Positions 36,048-45,956 of a stretch of DNA of 59,857 nucleotides are shown here, one piece after another (position 1 is the stretch's first letter; each line of letters opens with the position of its first letter). This stretch comes from Aquiluna sp. GTDB lineage: Bacteria; Actinomycetota; Actinomycetes; Actinomycetales; Microbacteriaceae. Location: positions 1 to 59,857 of the forward strand of contig JAPKCK010000009.1 of NCBI GenBank assembly GCA_028822985.1, read 5' to 3'. The translations under genes were made by a program, and so were the position numbers. Below the pieces are notes generated by a model. The model ran no database searches. It was given only the letters and a program-made list of their open reading frames with translations, and was not told the DNA's origin.

Positions 36048-36120
36048 GCCGACCTGGCGCAATTGGTAGCGCACCACTCTTGTAAAGTGGGGGTTACGGG
36101 TTCGAGTCCCGTGGTCGGCT
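36048..36120 (+). tRNA. tRNA-Thr (TGT)
   Basis: Complete cloverleaf: acceptor GCCGACC/GGTCGGC, D arm GCGC/GCGC, anticodon stem CCACT/AGTGG with loop CTTGTAA giving TGT, T arm ACGGG-TTCGAGT-CCCGT, discriminator T. CCA is not encoded. Confidence 0.96.
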
Positions 36121-36132
36121 CTGTGTTTTTGA

Positions 36133-37221
36133 CTAGTTTCTAGGGCGAAGTTCGGCAACCATTGGGCAGTTGAATGGATTAACATTATTGCTGAGGCCGA
36201 CCTTGTTCAAGTGCTTCATAATCACCAGGTAGCTTGCAAACAAGTTCATCTCCACCATTGTGACGTCATTCTTGCGGCAAAATTCAGACACCATCTGGTG
36301 GGTCCTGCGAAGGTAGGGCCTGGCCATTGATGGGAACAGGTGATGCTCAACTTGGTAGTTCAAACCACCCATTAGGTTGTCCTTCAACCAGCTTCCGCGA
36401 ATGTTTCTAGAAGTGAGAACTTGCCTGGAGAAGAAATCCAGCTTGCTGTCTTTTTCAATAAGGGGCATTCCCTTGTGGTTGGGGGCAAACGCTGCTCCCA
36501 TGAAGAAACCGAAAGTCATCATCATGGCAAACCACAGTGCGATAGCCCAAAGCCATCCGAACATCCAGGCCATCACGAAGTACGGAGCTATCTGGCGGAC
36601 CATCATCAGGCTGAATTCCAAAATCTTTATTCCGACGGACCTGTCCTTGCGGCCAAGCCCTGCAAAGGAGTCAACTAGCAAATCAAAGCCAGTGAAAAGT
36701 AGAAGGAATGGAAAGAGGTAGCCTTGGCGATCTGAGAGCCAGCGCTCCGGTCCTTTTTTGGACTCCTTGGACTCCGTGGTGAAGCTTAGAACGCGAATGG
36801 CAATGTCTGGATCTTCACCAATTTGGTTTGGTCGCTGGTGGTGCTTGTTGTGCTTTTTTAGCCAGAAGCCGTAGCTCAGGCCAGCAAACAGGTTGGCGAG
36901 TACCAAACCCAGCCAGTCGTTGGCTTTGTTGTTTTTGAAGACTTGTCGGTGAGACGCTTCGTGAGCAATAAATCCATATTGCGCACTCATGATTCCGAGG
37001 AGCCCGGCTAGGACGAAACCGGCAACTATCCACCACTGGCTCTGCTGCAGCGCGTAGCCGGTAAAACCAGCACCGACCCATAGGGCTGATGCGATCAAGC
37101 TGATAACGACAAGACGAATTATGTAGAAGCTTGGACGCTTAGTAAGTAGACCCGCCTCTCTAACCTGCTCAAGAATTAGGCTGAAGTTAGTGGGTGTTCT
37201 GATTTCGGAGGCAATACTCAT
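36133..37221 (-). CDS. Membrane fatty acid desaturase
   Basis: A 362-residue integral membrane di-iron desaturase introducing a cis double bond into acyl chains. The three histidine boxes are present: HEASH (residue ~90), HNKHH (~128) and QVEHH (~310), with four to five membrane helices between them. The QVEHH form matches acyl-lipid/linoleoyl-type front-end desaturases. It probably adjusts membrane fluidity; the electron donor is not nearby. Confidence 0.9.
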   Translation of the reverse strand: MSIASEIRTPTNFSLILEQVREAGLLTKRPSFYIIRLVVISLIASALWVGAGFTGYALQQSQWWIVAGFVLAGLLGIMSAQYGFIAHEASHRQVFKNNKANDWLGLVLANLFAGLSYGFWLKKHNKHHQRPNQIGEDPDIAIRVLSFTTESKESKKGPERWLSDRQGYLFPFLLLFTGFDLLVDSFAGLGRKDRSVGIKILEFSLMMVRQIAPYFVMAWMFGWLWAIALWFAMMMTFGFFMGAAFAPNHKGMPLIEKDSKLDFFSRQVLTSRNIRGSWLKDNLMGGLNYQVEHHLFPSMARPYLRRTHQMVSEFCRKNDVTMVEMNLFASYLVIMKHLNKVGLSNNVNPFNCPMVAELRPRN

Positions 37222-37292
37222 TGACCAAGTCTACGTGTCTTAGTTCATGCCGTGCCGTGAAACGCGATAACAATAAGTGCCATACTGATGAA

Positions 37293-38690
37293 GTGAAAGC
37301 GACGAGGCTTGAAAGCGACCTTCTTGGCGGTAGAGATATCCCAAATGAGGCCTACTGGGGTGTCCATACCCTCAGAGCAGTAGAGAATTTTCCAATCAGC
37401 GGAGTCCCTATCGGTCACTATCGGTCTCTAGTACGAGGCCTTGGTTTTATAAAAGAAGCTTCGGCATCGGCAAACTTAAAACTCGGAGTCCTAACTGCTG
37501 AAATCGCGGAACCCATAATTAAGGCTTGCATCGAGGTTCGAGACGGCAAGTTTGATGATCAGTTTGTAGTTGATGCGATTCAGGGCGGCGCCGGAACATC
37601 GACGAACATGAATGCGAACGAAGTCATCTGTAACCGAGCTCTGGAAATAGCCGGCTTTGACAAGGGCGAGTTTCAGCACATTCACCCGCTGAACCACGTA
37701 AACGCTTCGCAATCAACCAACGATGTTTATCCGACTGCCATCAGGGTTTCGATGATCATTGAGATAAGAGCCTTGCTGGAGGAGCTTGCATACCTGCGTT
37801 CGACAATTGACGCCAAGGCAGAGGAGTTCTCCGAGGTTCTAAAGATGGGAAGAACGCAATTGCAGGATGCGGTTCCTATGACCTTGGGTCAGGAATTCGC
37901 GGCTTGGTCTCAGACGCTTAGTGAGGACGAGGGCCGACTTCAGGAGATGATTCCTCTGTTGAGTGAAATAAATCTCGGCGGCACAGCTATTGGCACAAAG
38001 CTAAACACCCCTGCCGGTTACTCGCAATTGGTGACCGACGTCCTCAGTGACATTTGCGAACACCCGTTCTTTCCTGCTGTGAATTTGATCGAGGCAACCA
38101 GTGACACGGGGGTTTTTGTGTCGGTTTCGAGCACCTTTAAGCGCTTAGCTACCAAGATTTCCAAGATCTCAAATGACCTCAGATTGCTCTCATCTGGCCC
38201 AAGGGCCGGCATCAACGAGATAAACCTCCCCGCAAGGCAGGCCGGATCCTCGATTATGCCCGGCAAGGTAAATCCGGTAATTCCAGAGGCGGTAAACGAG
38301 ATTGCCTTCACGGTAATAGGCAATGATCTAACAGTCACGATGGCGGCCGAAGCCGGTCAGCTGCAGCTCAACGCATTCGAACCAATTATTGCTAGGTCGC
38401 TGATGATGAGTGTTGTGTACCTAAGACAGGGCTGTCATATTCTTGCCAAATTCTGCATGAGTGGAATTACTGCAAATGTCGAGCACCTCAGGCTTACCGT
38501 TGAAAACTCAATTGGGCTTGCCACTGCACTCGCTCCAAAGCTTGGGTATGAAAAGACATCTTTGATTGCCAAGCACGCAGCCGACATGAGCATGTCAGTT
38601 AGAGAAGCAGTGATGGACCTAGGTCTAATGACCGAGGATGAATTCAATGCTCTTCTGGGTGACGCTCGAAAGCTAACCGGGCAGGACTAA
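37293..38690 (+). CDS. aspA: Aspartate ammonia-lyase
   Basis: Aspartase/fumarase superfamily enzyme converting aspartate to fumarate and ammonia, 465 residues from the GTG at 37293. The superfamily signature GSSIMPGKVNP is followed by VIPEAVNEIAF, as in aspartases rather than class II fumarases. GRTQLQDAVPMTLGQE and the TSTNMNANEVI segment are also present. The frame is open to 37221, but that start would overlap the desaturase start and adds 24 residues not seen in the family. Fumarase activity cannot be fully excluded. Confidence 0.9.
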   Translation: MKATRLESDLLGGRDIPNEAYWGVHTLRAVENFPISGVPIGHYRSLVRGLGFIKEASASANLKLGVLTAEIAEPIIKACIEVRDGKFDDQFVVDAIQGGAGTSTNMNANEVICNRALEIAGFDKGEFQHIHPLNHVNASQSTNDVYPTAIRVSMIIEIRALLEELAYLRSTIDAKAEEFSEVLKMGRTQLQDAVPMTLGQEFAAWSQTLSEDEGRLQEMIPLLSEINLGGTAIGTKLNTPAGYSQLVTDVLSDICEHPFFPAVNLIEATSDTGVFVSVSSTFKRLATKISKISNDLRLLSSGPRAGINEINLPARQAGSSIMPGKVNPVIPEAVNEIAFTVIGNDLTVTMAAEAGQLQLNAFEPIIARSLMMSVVYLRQGCHILAKFCMSGITANVEHLRLTVENSIGLATALAPKLGYEKTSLIAKHAADMSMSVREAVMDLGLMTEDEFNALLGDARKLTGQD

Positions 38691-38702
38691 TTTGGCTTTT
38701 GG

Positions 38703-39434
38703 CTAGATAAAGCTGGCCACTCCCCAAGTAATTAGAGGCGCCAGAATTAGGGCGGGCAGCATGTCGGCAACCGAGACCATTCTGATCTGCAAGACCCTCA
38801 GTCCGGTCCCGAGCAGCAGAACTCCGCCGGTTGCTGTGATTGATGCCACGAGGGCGTCACTCATGAGAGTGCCGGCGCTCGCGGCTAGAAGGGTCAATAG
38901 CCCCTGCCAGATGCCGACGGGAATTGCCGCAAATGCGACTCCCCAACCAAGCGCGGCTGCGAAGGCAACAGACGTCAATCCGTCCAGCGTGGATTTCAGA
39001 GCTAGAACATCAAATCCTTGCCCTAAGCCGTCTTGAAGCGCTCCGAGCACGGCCATGGGTCCAATTGTGAAAAGCAAAGACGCGTTTACAAAGCCTTCTA
39101 TGAACTTTTCTTTGTCTCCACCGCGAGAGGCTTTTAGTTGAAGCCAGGTGCCGAAGTGTGAAAGGCGTTGCTCAATTTTGAGCATTGAGCCGAGAACGCT
39201 TCCCACCACCAAGGAGGCCAAAACTACTAATAAGGTTCCTGCCGAACCGACCGCAGCTACGAAAGAGGAATCCGTGAGAGCTATAAGGTTTAGGCCACCG
39301 ATAACCAGTACTACCAGGCCCAACGCGTCGGTTAGAGTTCGTGAAATGTTTTCAGGGAGCCTGTGACCCAGAGCTACGCCGATACCTGCACCGATCAAGA
39401 TGGAAAAGACATTAATGATTGTTCCCAAGGACAC
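38703..39434 (-). CDS. DUF554 family membrane protein
   Basis: A 243-residue membrane protein with about seven helices and the DUF554 beginning GTIINVFSILIGAGIGVALG; GVASFI ends the protein. Function unknown; sometimes annotated as a putative transporter. It converges with aspA across 12 bases. Confidence 0.88.
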   Translation of the reverse strand: MSLGTIINVFSILIGAGIGVALGHRLPENISRTLTDALGLVVLVIGGLNLIALTDSSFVAAVGSAGTLLVVLASLVVGSVLGSMLKIEQRLSHFGTWLQLKASRGGDKEKFIEGFVNASLLFTIGPMAVLGALQDGLGQGFDVLALKSTLDGLTSVAFAAALGWGVAFAAIPVGIWQGLLTLLAASAGTLMSDALVASITATGGVLLLGTGLRVLQIRMVSVADMLPALILAPLITWGVASFI

Positions 39435-39481
39435 CTTTTCTAATGATTCTGGTAAGAATCAAAAGACTACTTAATACTTAG

Positions 39482-39886
39482 CTAGTCTTTTTGCTCCTGG
39501 AAGCTAATCGAAACAGAGTTGATGCAATAGCGGTTCCCAGTTGGAGTTTGCGGAGCATCATCAAAAAGATGACCGAGATGGCTGCCGCACTTGGCACATC
39601 TGACTTCGGTCCGAACCATGCCGTGAGCACGATCTTCTAGGTACTCAATCGCCTCGCTCTTGAGAGACTTGTAAAAAGAAGGCCAGCCGCAGTGCGAATC
39701 AAATTTCGCCTCGGCTTCGAAGAGCTCAGCGCCGCATCCTCGGCAACTGTAGGTCCCAACTCGCTTCTCATCGAGGAGCTCCCCGGTGTACGCGCGCTCG
39801 GTTCCTGCCAGGCGCAACACCTGATATTCAGAATCGGAAAGCTCATCGCGCCACTGCTGGTCGGTCTTAAAAATTTCGTATTTCAC
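39482..39886 (-). CDS. msrB: Peptide-methionine (R)-S-oxide reductase MsrB
   Basis: Repairs methionine-R-sulfoxide in proteins, 134 residues. The zinc site has two CxxC pairs (CRGCG and CAKCG), and the catalytic Cys lies in GNRYCINS near the C-terminus; the SHCGWPSF motif is intact. No msrA nearby. Confidence 0.95.
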   Translation of the reverse strand: MKYEIFKTDQQWRDELSDSEYQVLRLAGTERAYTGELLDEKRVGTYSCRGCGAELFEAEAKFDSHCGWPSFYKSLKSEAIEYLEDRAHGMVRTEVRCAKCGSHLGHLFDDAPQTPTGNRYCINSVSISFQEQKD

Positions 39887-40060
39887 TCAAATCACCTCTT
39901 CAATACTTTATAACCGTTAGATAACACATTTCATACCGACAGATATGACTGTCTTTTTTAGGCAAAACCCCCTAGAGTTGGTCAGGTCGAGCTGTGACCG
40001 AGGTTAAGCTTGATGCATTTGTGAGTTACGCAAATGGAACAAGTAACAGGAGCAGCAAAA

Positions 40061-40264
40061 ATGGCACAAGGAACCGTAAAGTGGTTTAACTCTGAAAAGG
40101 GATTTGGATTCATCACTCAGGATGGCGGACCGGACGTATTCGTTCACTTCTCCGCAATCGAGTCAGATGGATACCGCGAACTTCGTGAGAACCAGCGAGT
40201 TGAGTTCAACGTTAAGGATGGGGACAAGGGTCCTCAGGCAGAAAACGTAGTTCCAGTCGCGTAA
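40061..40264 (+). CDS. cspA: Cold-shock protein CspA-type
   Basis: A 67-residue OB-fold RNA/DNA chaperone. RNP1 is KGFGFIT and RNP2 VFVHFSAI. The ATG at 40061 gives the standard beginning [10 protein letters not shown] and has AGGAGCAGCAAAA upstream; an in-frame upstream ATG at 40034 would add nine residues. A terminator follows 14 bases after the stop. Confidence 0.95.
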   Translation: MAQGTVKWFNSEKGFGFITQDGGPDVFVHFSAIESDGYRELRENQRVEFNVKDGDKGPQAENVVPVA

Positions 40265-40278
40265 GTAGTAAAAACATC

Positions 40279-40315
40279 GAACACCGGTAGCTTTTGCTGC
40301 CGGTGTTCTTTTTAA
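40279..40315 (+). terminator. Rho-independent terminator after cspA
   Basis: GAACACCGGTAGC-TTTT-GCTGCCGGTGTTC stem-loop (one mismatch) followed by TTTTT. Confidence 0.92.
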
Positions 40316-40342
40316 CCTGAGGTAACTGTTTTCCTCAATTTA

Positions 40343-40403
40343 TTTGCACTCAGAGCATTAGAGTGCTAAAACTTTATTAGCACTCTCGAACCGGGAGTGC
40401 TAA
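40343..40403 (+). promoter_or_regulatory. groEL promoter with two CIRCE operators (HrcA)
   Basis: A perfect CIRCE element TTAGCACTC-N9-GAGTGCTAA spans 40377-40403. A second, with one mismatch (TTTGCACTC-N9-GAGTGCTAA), spans 40343-40369. The upstream one covers a likely promoter: -35 TTGCAC at 40344-40349, 17-base spacer, -10 TAAAAC at 40367-40372. HrcA binding would repress groEL until heat stress. Confidence 0.93.
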
Positions 40404-40415
40404 TCCCAGTTTTGA

Positions 40416-42056
<1,641 letters not shown>

Positions 42057-42073
42057 AGTCAAGTAGCATCAAA

Positions 42074-42113
42074 AAAAGAACGAGATGGCAGAAGCCATCT
42101 CGTTCTTTTTTTA
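42074..42113 (+). terminator. Rho-independent terminator after groEL
   Basis: AAAGAACGAGATGGC-AGAA-GCCATCTCGTTCTTT perfect stem followed by a T run; A runs on the other side make it usable by the converging kinase gene too. Confidence 0.94.
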
Positions 42114-42119
42114 GTTTGA

Positions 42120-43574
42120 TTAGCTACTCGGGTGAGTCCTCGGAAGCTCAAGTGCGAAAGTAGAGCCTCCCCCCAGGGTCTCTAATGCCCTGATTTCCCC
42201 GTGGTGCGCCGTAATAATTGATTTTGCGATTGCCAGGCCGAGTCCAGACCCCCCGGTGCTTCGGTTTCTAGAGCTATCTGCTCGATAAAAGCGCTCGAAC
42301 ACTTTGGTCCTGAGCGGCTCCGGGATGCCTTCGCCGTGATCAATTACCTTAATGTTTAAGTTCTGCACGGCTGCTTCGATCTCGATGCTGACCTCTGATC
42401 CGGTGGGGGCAAAACGAGAGGCGTTGGCAACAAGGTTTGTTAGCACTTGCTTTACGCGGTCAGAATCCACCTCGGCCACAAAGTCCTTACCTTGTCTGTC
42501 AACTCGGAATTTCACTTCCTGGTTTGCAACCGAAGCATCTTTGATTACTAAATCCGCAAGCTTGGCTAGGTCAGTCTCCACGAGATCCAGGTTTCCGCTC
42601 TCGTCCATTCGCGTGAGTGTAAGCAGGCTCTCGACGAGACCCGTCATCCGAACCGCTTCACTCTCGATGCGCTGCATGGCTTCGGCGACGTCCTGTTTCT
42701 TGGTAATTGCCCCCATGCGATACAGCTCCGCATAGCCTCGAACTGTTACCAGCGGTGTGCGAAGCTCATGGCTCGCGTCCGAAACGAACCTACGCATTTG
42801 CTGAAGCGTTTTGTCTCGACCGGATACCGCGCCCTCGATGCTGTCAAGCATGCTGTTGAGGGCGTTATTCAGCCTTCCGATCTCAGTTTTTCCGTGTTTG
42901 GAGAGTAGGCGAGACGAAAACTTTCCTGCCTGAACGGCCTCAGCCGTTCGCTCAACTTCTTTCAGCGGCCGCAGCGCTGAAGTAATTGTCAGCCAGATAC
43001 TGAAGCCCGAAAGCACAACTAGGAATATTCCGAACCTGCCACCGATCACCGCGTACTCCGCCAAAATCTGTCGGTTCGAATTTGTCGGCAATGCAATAAC
43101 GACTGAGCCCCTTGCAAGCTGGAGAGGGACAGCAACCATTCTCCACTCGGCTCCCATGCGTCTTGAGCTTTCGACGTCAATGTCAAACGGGGTGCCTTGG
43201 GTTGCCATGACGGTTTCAAGTGTCAGGTTTGAAAAGTTTGGTATTGCTCGACCACCGCCGGTTGATGAGATCAGCCCAAGAAACTGATTGCCGTCAGCAT
43301 CCAAAATGGCGATGTAGTAGTCGCTGGGTAGCGACGGAAGAGCAAGCTTTCCAGATGAGACCATCGACTCGAGTTTGAGGGGGTCCTGAGTTCGCAGCTC
43401 GTTGGCCGTTGTGATCAAAAGAGTGTCAGTACTTTGTTGCAGGTAGGTGCCTAAAAGCGCGATTGTCCCTGCACTCGAGACTGCCAAGAGCATGCCTATT
43501 AGACCAACCGATAAGGATGTCAGTTTGGCGCGAAGGGAGATTCGCGCCCAGCCTGCAAGAAACTTCTGCTTCAC
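42120..43574 (-). CDS. Membrane sensor histidine kinase (PhoR/TcrY-like)
   Basis: A 484-residue two-component sensor. Two membrane helices (residues ~17-42 and ~178-200) flank an extracytoplasmic sensor domain; then HAMP (ALRPLKEVERTAEAVQAGKF), HisKA (SDASHELRTPLVTVRGY), N box LVANASRFAP, G1 DHGEGIP and G2 GGSGLGLAIAKS. It lies three bases after its response regulator. The signal is unknown. Confidence 0.93.
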   Translation of the reverse strand: MKQKFLAGWARISLRAKLTSLSVGLIGMLLAVSSAGTIALLGTYLQQSTDTLLITTANELRTQDPLKLESMVSSGKLALPSLPSDYYIAILDADGNQFLGLISSTGGGRAIPNFSNLTLETVMATQGTPFDIDVESSRRMGAEWRMVAVPLQLARGSVVIALPTNSNRQILAEYAVIGGRFGIFLVVLSGFSIWLTITSALRPLKEVERTAEAVQAGKFSSRLLSKHGKTEIGRLNNALNSMLDSIEGAVSGRDKTLQQMRRFVSDASHELRTPLVTVRGYAELYRMGAITKKQDVAEAMQRIESEAVRMTGLVESLLTLTRMDESGNLDLVETDLAKLADLVIKDASVANQEVKFRVDRQGKDFVAEVDSDRVKQVLTNLVANASRFAPTGSEVSIEIEAAVQNLNIKVIDHGEGIPEPLRTKVFERFYRADSSRNRSTGGSGLGLAIAKSIITAHHGEIRALETLGGGSTFALELPRTHPSS

Positions 43575-43577
43575 GAA

Positions 43578-44270
43578 TTAGCCCTTTGGCCCCTTGAGCA
43601 TGTAGCCAACACCACGCTTGGTGATGATTAAAGGCTCCTGGCTAAGAGGATCTAGCTTCTTGCGAAGGTATGAAACGTAGCTTTCGACGATTCCCATCTC
43701 CCCATTGAAGTCGTATTCCCAGACGTGGTCAAGAATTTGCGCCTTAGTGAGAACTCGATTTGGGTTCGTGGCTAGATATCGAAGCAATTGGTACTCGGTG
43801 GGAGATAGGTCTACCACCTGCGCTCCAACGGTAACCTCGTGGGCATCTTCGTTGATTGAAAGCTCTCCGACCGTAATCGTCGAACCATCCTGCCCGTCCT
43901 TGCTGGTTCTTCGTATAATCGCCGAAATACGAGCCATGATTTCATCCAGGCTAAATGGTTTTGTCACGTAATCGTCCCCGCCTACGGTCAGCCCGGTGAT
44001 TTTATCCTCGGTGTCATCGCGCGCGGTGAGAAATAGAATTGGCACTTCAATGCCCATCCCTCTAATTTTTTTGGTAACGCCGAAGCCAGAGATGTCTGGA
44101 AGCATCACGTCGAGTAGCACGATGTCGGGCTTGGTTTCGGTGATCATGTTAATCGCGTCGGTTCCATTTGCGGCAGTGGCAACCTGGTGCCCGGCGAAAC
44201 GGAGACTTGCTGAGAGCAAGTCACGAATGTTTGGCTCATCATCTACGACTAAGACTTTTAATATTTCCAT
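43578..44270 (-). CDS. OmpR-family response regulator (PhoP-like)
   Basis: A 230-residue regulator. The receiver has D10-D11, Asp54 (IVLLDVMLPD), and the Lys in GGDDYVTKPFSLDE; the winged helix includes LSPTEYQLLRYL and VESYVSYLRKKLD. Among actinobacterial families it looks closest to mycobacterial PhoP (Rv0757)-type regulators, which are not the phosphate regulator despite the name. First gene of the pair with the kinase. Confidence 0.92.
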   Translation of the reverse strand: MEILKVLVVDDEPNIRDLLSASLRFAGHQVATAANGTDAINMITETKPDIVLLDVMLPDISGFGVTKKIRGMGIEVPILFLTARDDTEDKITGLTVGGDDYVTKPFSLDEIMARISAIIRRTSKDGQDGSTITVGELSINEDAHEVTVGAQVVDLSPTEYQLLRYLATNPNRVLTKAQILDHVWEYDFNGEMGIVESYVSYLRKKLDPLSQEPLIITKRGVGYMLKGPKG

Positions 44271-44318
44271 GTCGCCAAGTGTGTGACAGTTTGCTGGAAG
44301 TTGTCTGGGAGTTTCCTC

Positions 44319-45947
44319 TTACAGGTTTTCAGCATCAATAATCTCGTAGGAGTAGCCCTGCTCAGCCAAAAAGCGCTGGCGGTTCTGCGCGAAGTCTTGC
44401 TCGACCGTATCGGCCGCAACAATCGTGTAAAACGCGGCAGACCTACCATCTTGTTTCGGGCGAAGCAGTCTGCCAAGTCTTTGAGCCTCTTCTTGCCTAG
44501 AACCGAATGCTCCCGATATCTGGATGGCAACGGATGCCTCCGGGAGGTCTACTGAGAAATTTGCAACCTTGGAAACAACCAGCGTGCTAATTTCGCCGCT
44601 CCTGAAGCTACGGAAAAGATCTTCTCGGACGTCAACTGGTGTTTCACCGGTGAGTTTTGGAACACCCAAGCCTTCTGCGACTTCGGCTATCTGGCTCAAA
44701 TATTGTCCGATTATGAGAGTTGGCTCACCCTTGTGCTTGCTAAGAATCTTGCGCATAATGGCGAGCTTGGCAGTAGCTGTCGAGGCTATGCGGAAGCGGC
44801 TTTCCTGGTCGGAGATTGCATACTCCATGCGTGCTTCATCCGGTAATGCAACCCGAACTTCAAAGCAGTTTGCCGGTGCGATGTAGCCCTGCGCTTCGAT
44901 GTCTTTCCAAGGTGCGTCGAAACGCTTCGGGCCAATTAGAGAAAATACATCAGACTCTCGACCATCCTCTCTAACCAGAGTTGCCGTAAGTCCAAGCCTT
45001 CTTCTTGCCTGAAGATCAGCGGTCATTTTGAAAATTGGCGCGGGCAACAGATGCACCTCGTCGTAAATAATCAGACCCCAATCGCGAGCGTTTAAAAGCG
45101 CCAGGTGGGTGAACTCATTTTTGCGCTTAGTCGTCAATATTTGGTAGGTGGCTATTGTTACCGGGCCCAGATTCTTGCTACTGCCTGAATACTCCGCAAT
45201 GTCTTCGTCGATGAGGCTGGTTTTTTCTAGTAGCTCATCGCGCCACTGTCTGGCTGCAACGGTGTTGGTTACCAAAATCAGAGTGTTGGCCTTCACATCG
45301 GCCATAATCGCTGCGCCGACCATGGTCTTGCCGGCGCCGCAGGGAAGCACTACAACCCCCGAACCTCCAATTTCGAACTTGTCCGCTGCCTCTCGCTGAT
45401 ATCCGCGTAGTGACCAGTTTTGTTGATTAAGTTCTATTGGATAAGGGGCACCCTTGGTATATCCGGCATTATCGTTAGCGGGCCAGCCGAGCTTAAGAAG
45501 CTGCTGCTTCAGTGCTCCTCTAGCCCAATCTCTGACTCGGTAGCCATTTTCGATTTCGCCTTCTAGGAGTTCAGCGACCTTCGAATTGGAACTTACTTCT
45601 GCCAGAACTGCCCTTGAATCCGAGGTGAGGATAAGGCCGTGGTCGTCTCTCGCAATTTCGAGTTTCCCAAAACGCGCAATAGTGTTCTCAATTTCCGATG
45701 ACACCAGCTGAGGTATGTCGAACTTCGACCATTTTTTCAACGAGCTGAGAATGTACTCGGCGGTGTGTCCGGCCGCCCTAGCGTTCCAGAGACCTAGTTT
45801 GGTTATCCGATATGTGTGAATGTGCTCTGGAGCGCGCTCTAGTTCGGCAAAAATTGCCAGTTCGTGGCGAGCCGTTGTGGCGTCAGCGTGATCCGTTTCC
45901 AGAAGCACGGTTCGGTCGCTCTGAACAATCAGGGGTCCTTGAGACAT
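44319..45947 (-). CDS. XPB/Ssl2-type DEAD/DEAH-box DNA helicase
   Basis: A 542-residue SF2 helicase related to eukaryotic XPB and mycobacterial Ercc3 (3'-5' unwinding, DNA repair). An N-terminal helicase-associated domain precedes motif Ia RGYQREAADKF, Walker A LPCGAGKTMVGA near residue 205, DEVH (IYDEVHLLPAP), motif III TATLVRE, and the C-terminal motif VI AQRLGRLLRPK. A helicase-associated partner lies nine bases upstream in the same operon. Confidence 0.93.
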   Translation of the reverse strand: MSQGPLIVQSDRTVLLETDHADATTARHELAIFAELERAPEHIHTYRITKLGLWNARAAGHTAEYILSSLKKWSKFDIPQLVSSEIENTIARFGKLEIARDDHGLILTSDSRAVLAEVSSNSKVAELLEGEIENGYRVRDWARGALKQQLLKLGWPANDNAGYTKGAPYPIELNQQNWSLRGYQREAADKFEIGGSGVVVLPCGAGKTMVGAAIMADVKANTLILVTNTVAARQWRDELLEKTSLIDEDIAEYSGSSKNLGPVTIATYQILTTKRKNEFTHLALLNARDWGLIIYDEVHLLPAPIFKMTADLQARRRLGLTATLVREDGRESDVFSLIGPKRFDAPWKDIEAQGYIAPANCFEVRVALPDEARMEYAISDQESRFRIASTATAKLAIMRKILSKHKGEPTLIIGQYLSQIAEVAEGLGVPKLTGETPVDVREDLFRSFRSGEISTLVVSKVANFSVDLPEASVAIQISGAFGSRQEEAQRLGRLLRPKQDGRSAAFYTIVAADTVEQDFAQNRQRFLAEQGYSYEIIDAENL

Positions 45948-45956
45948 CCTTAAACC

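Noticed and set aside
39937-39962. GACAG-ATATGA-CTGTC hairpin followed by six T
   Set aside because: The stem has only five pairs and lies between divergent genes, where a plus-strand terminator would have nothing to end.
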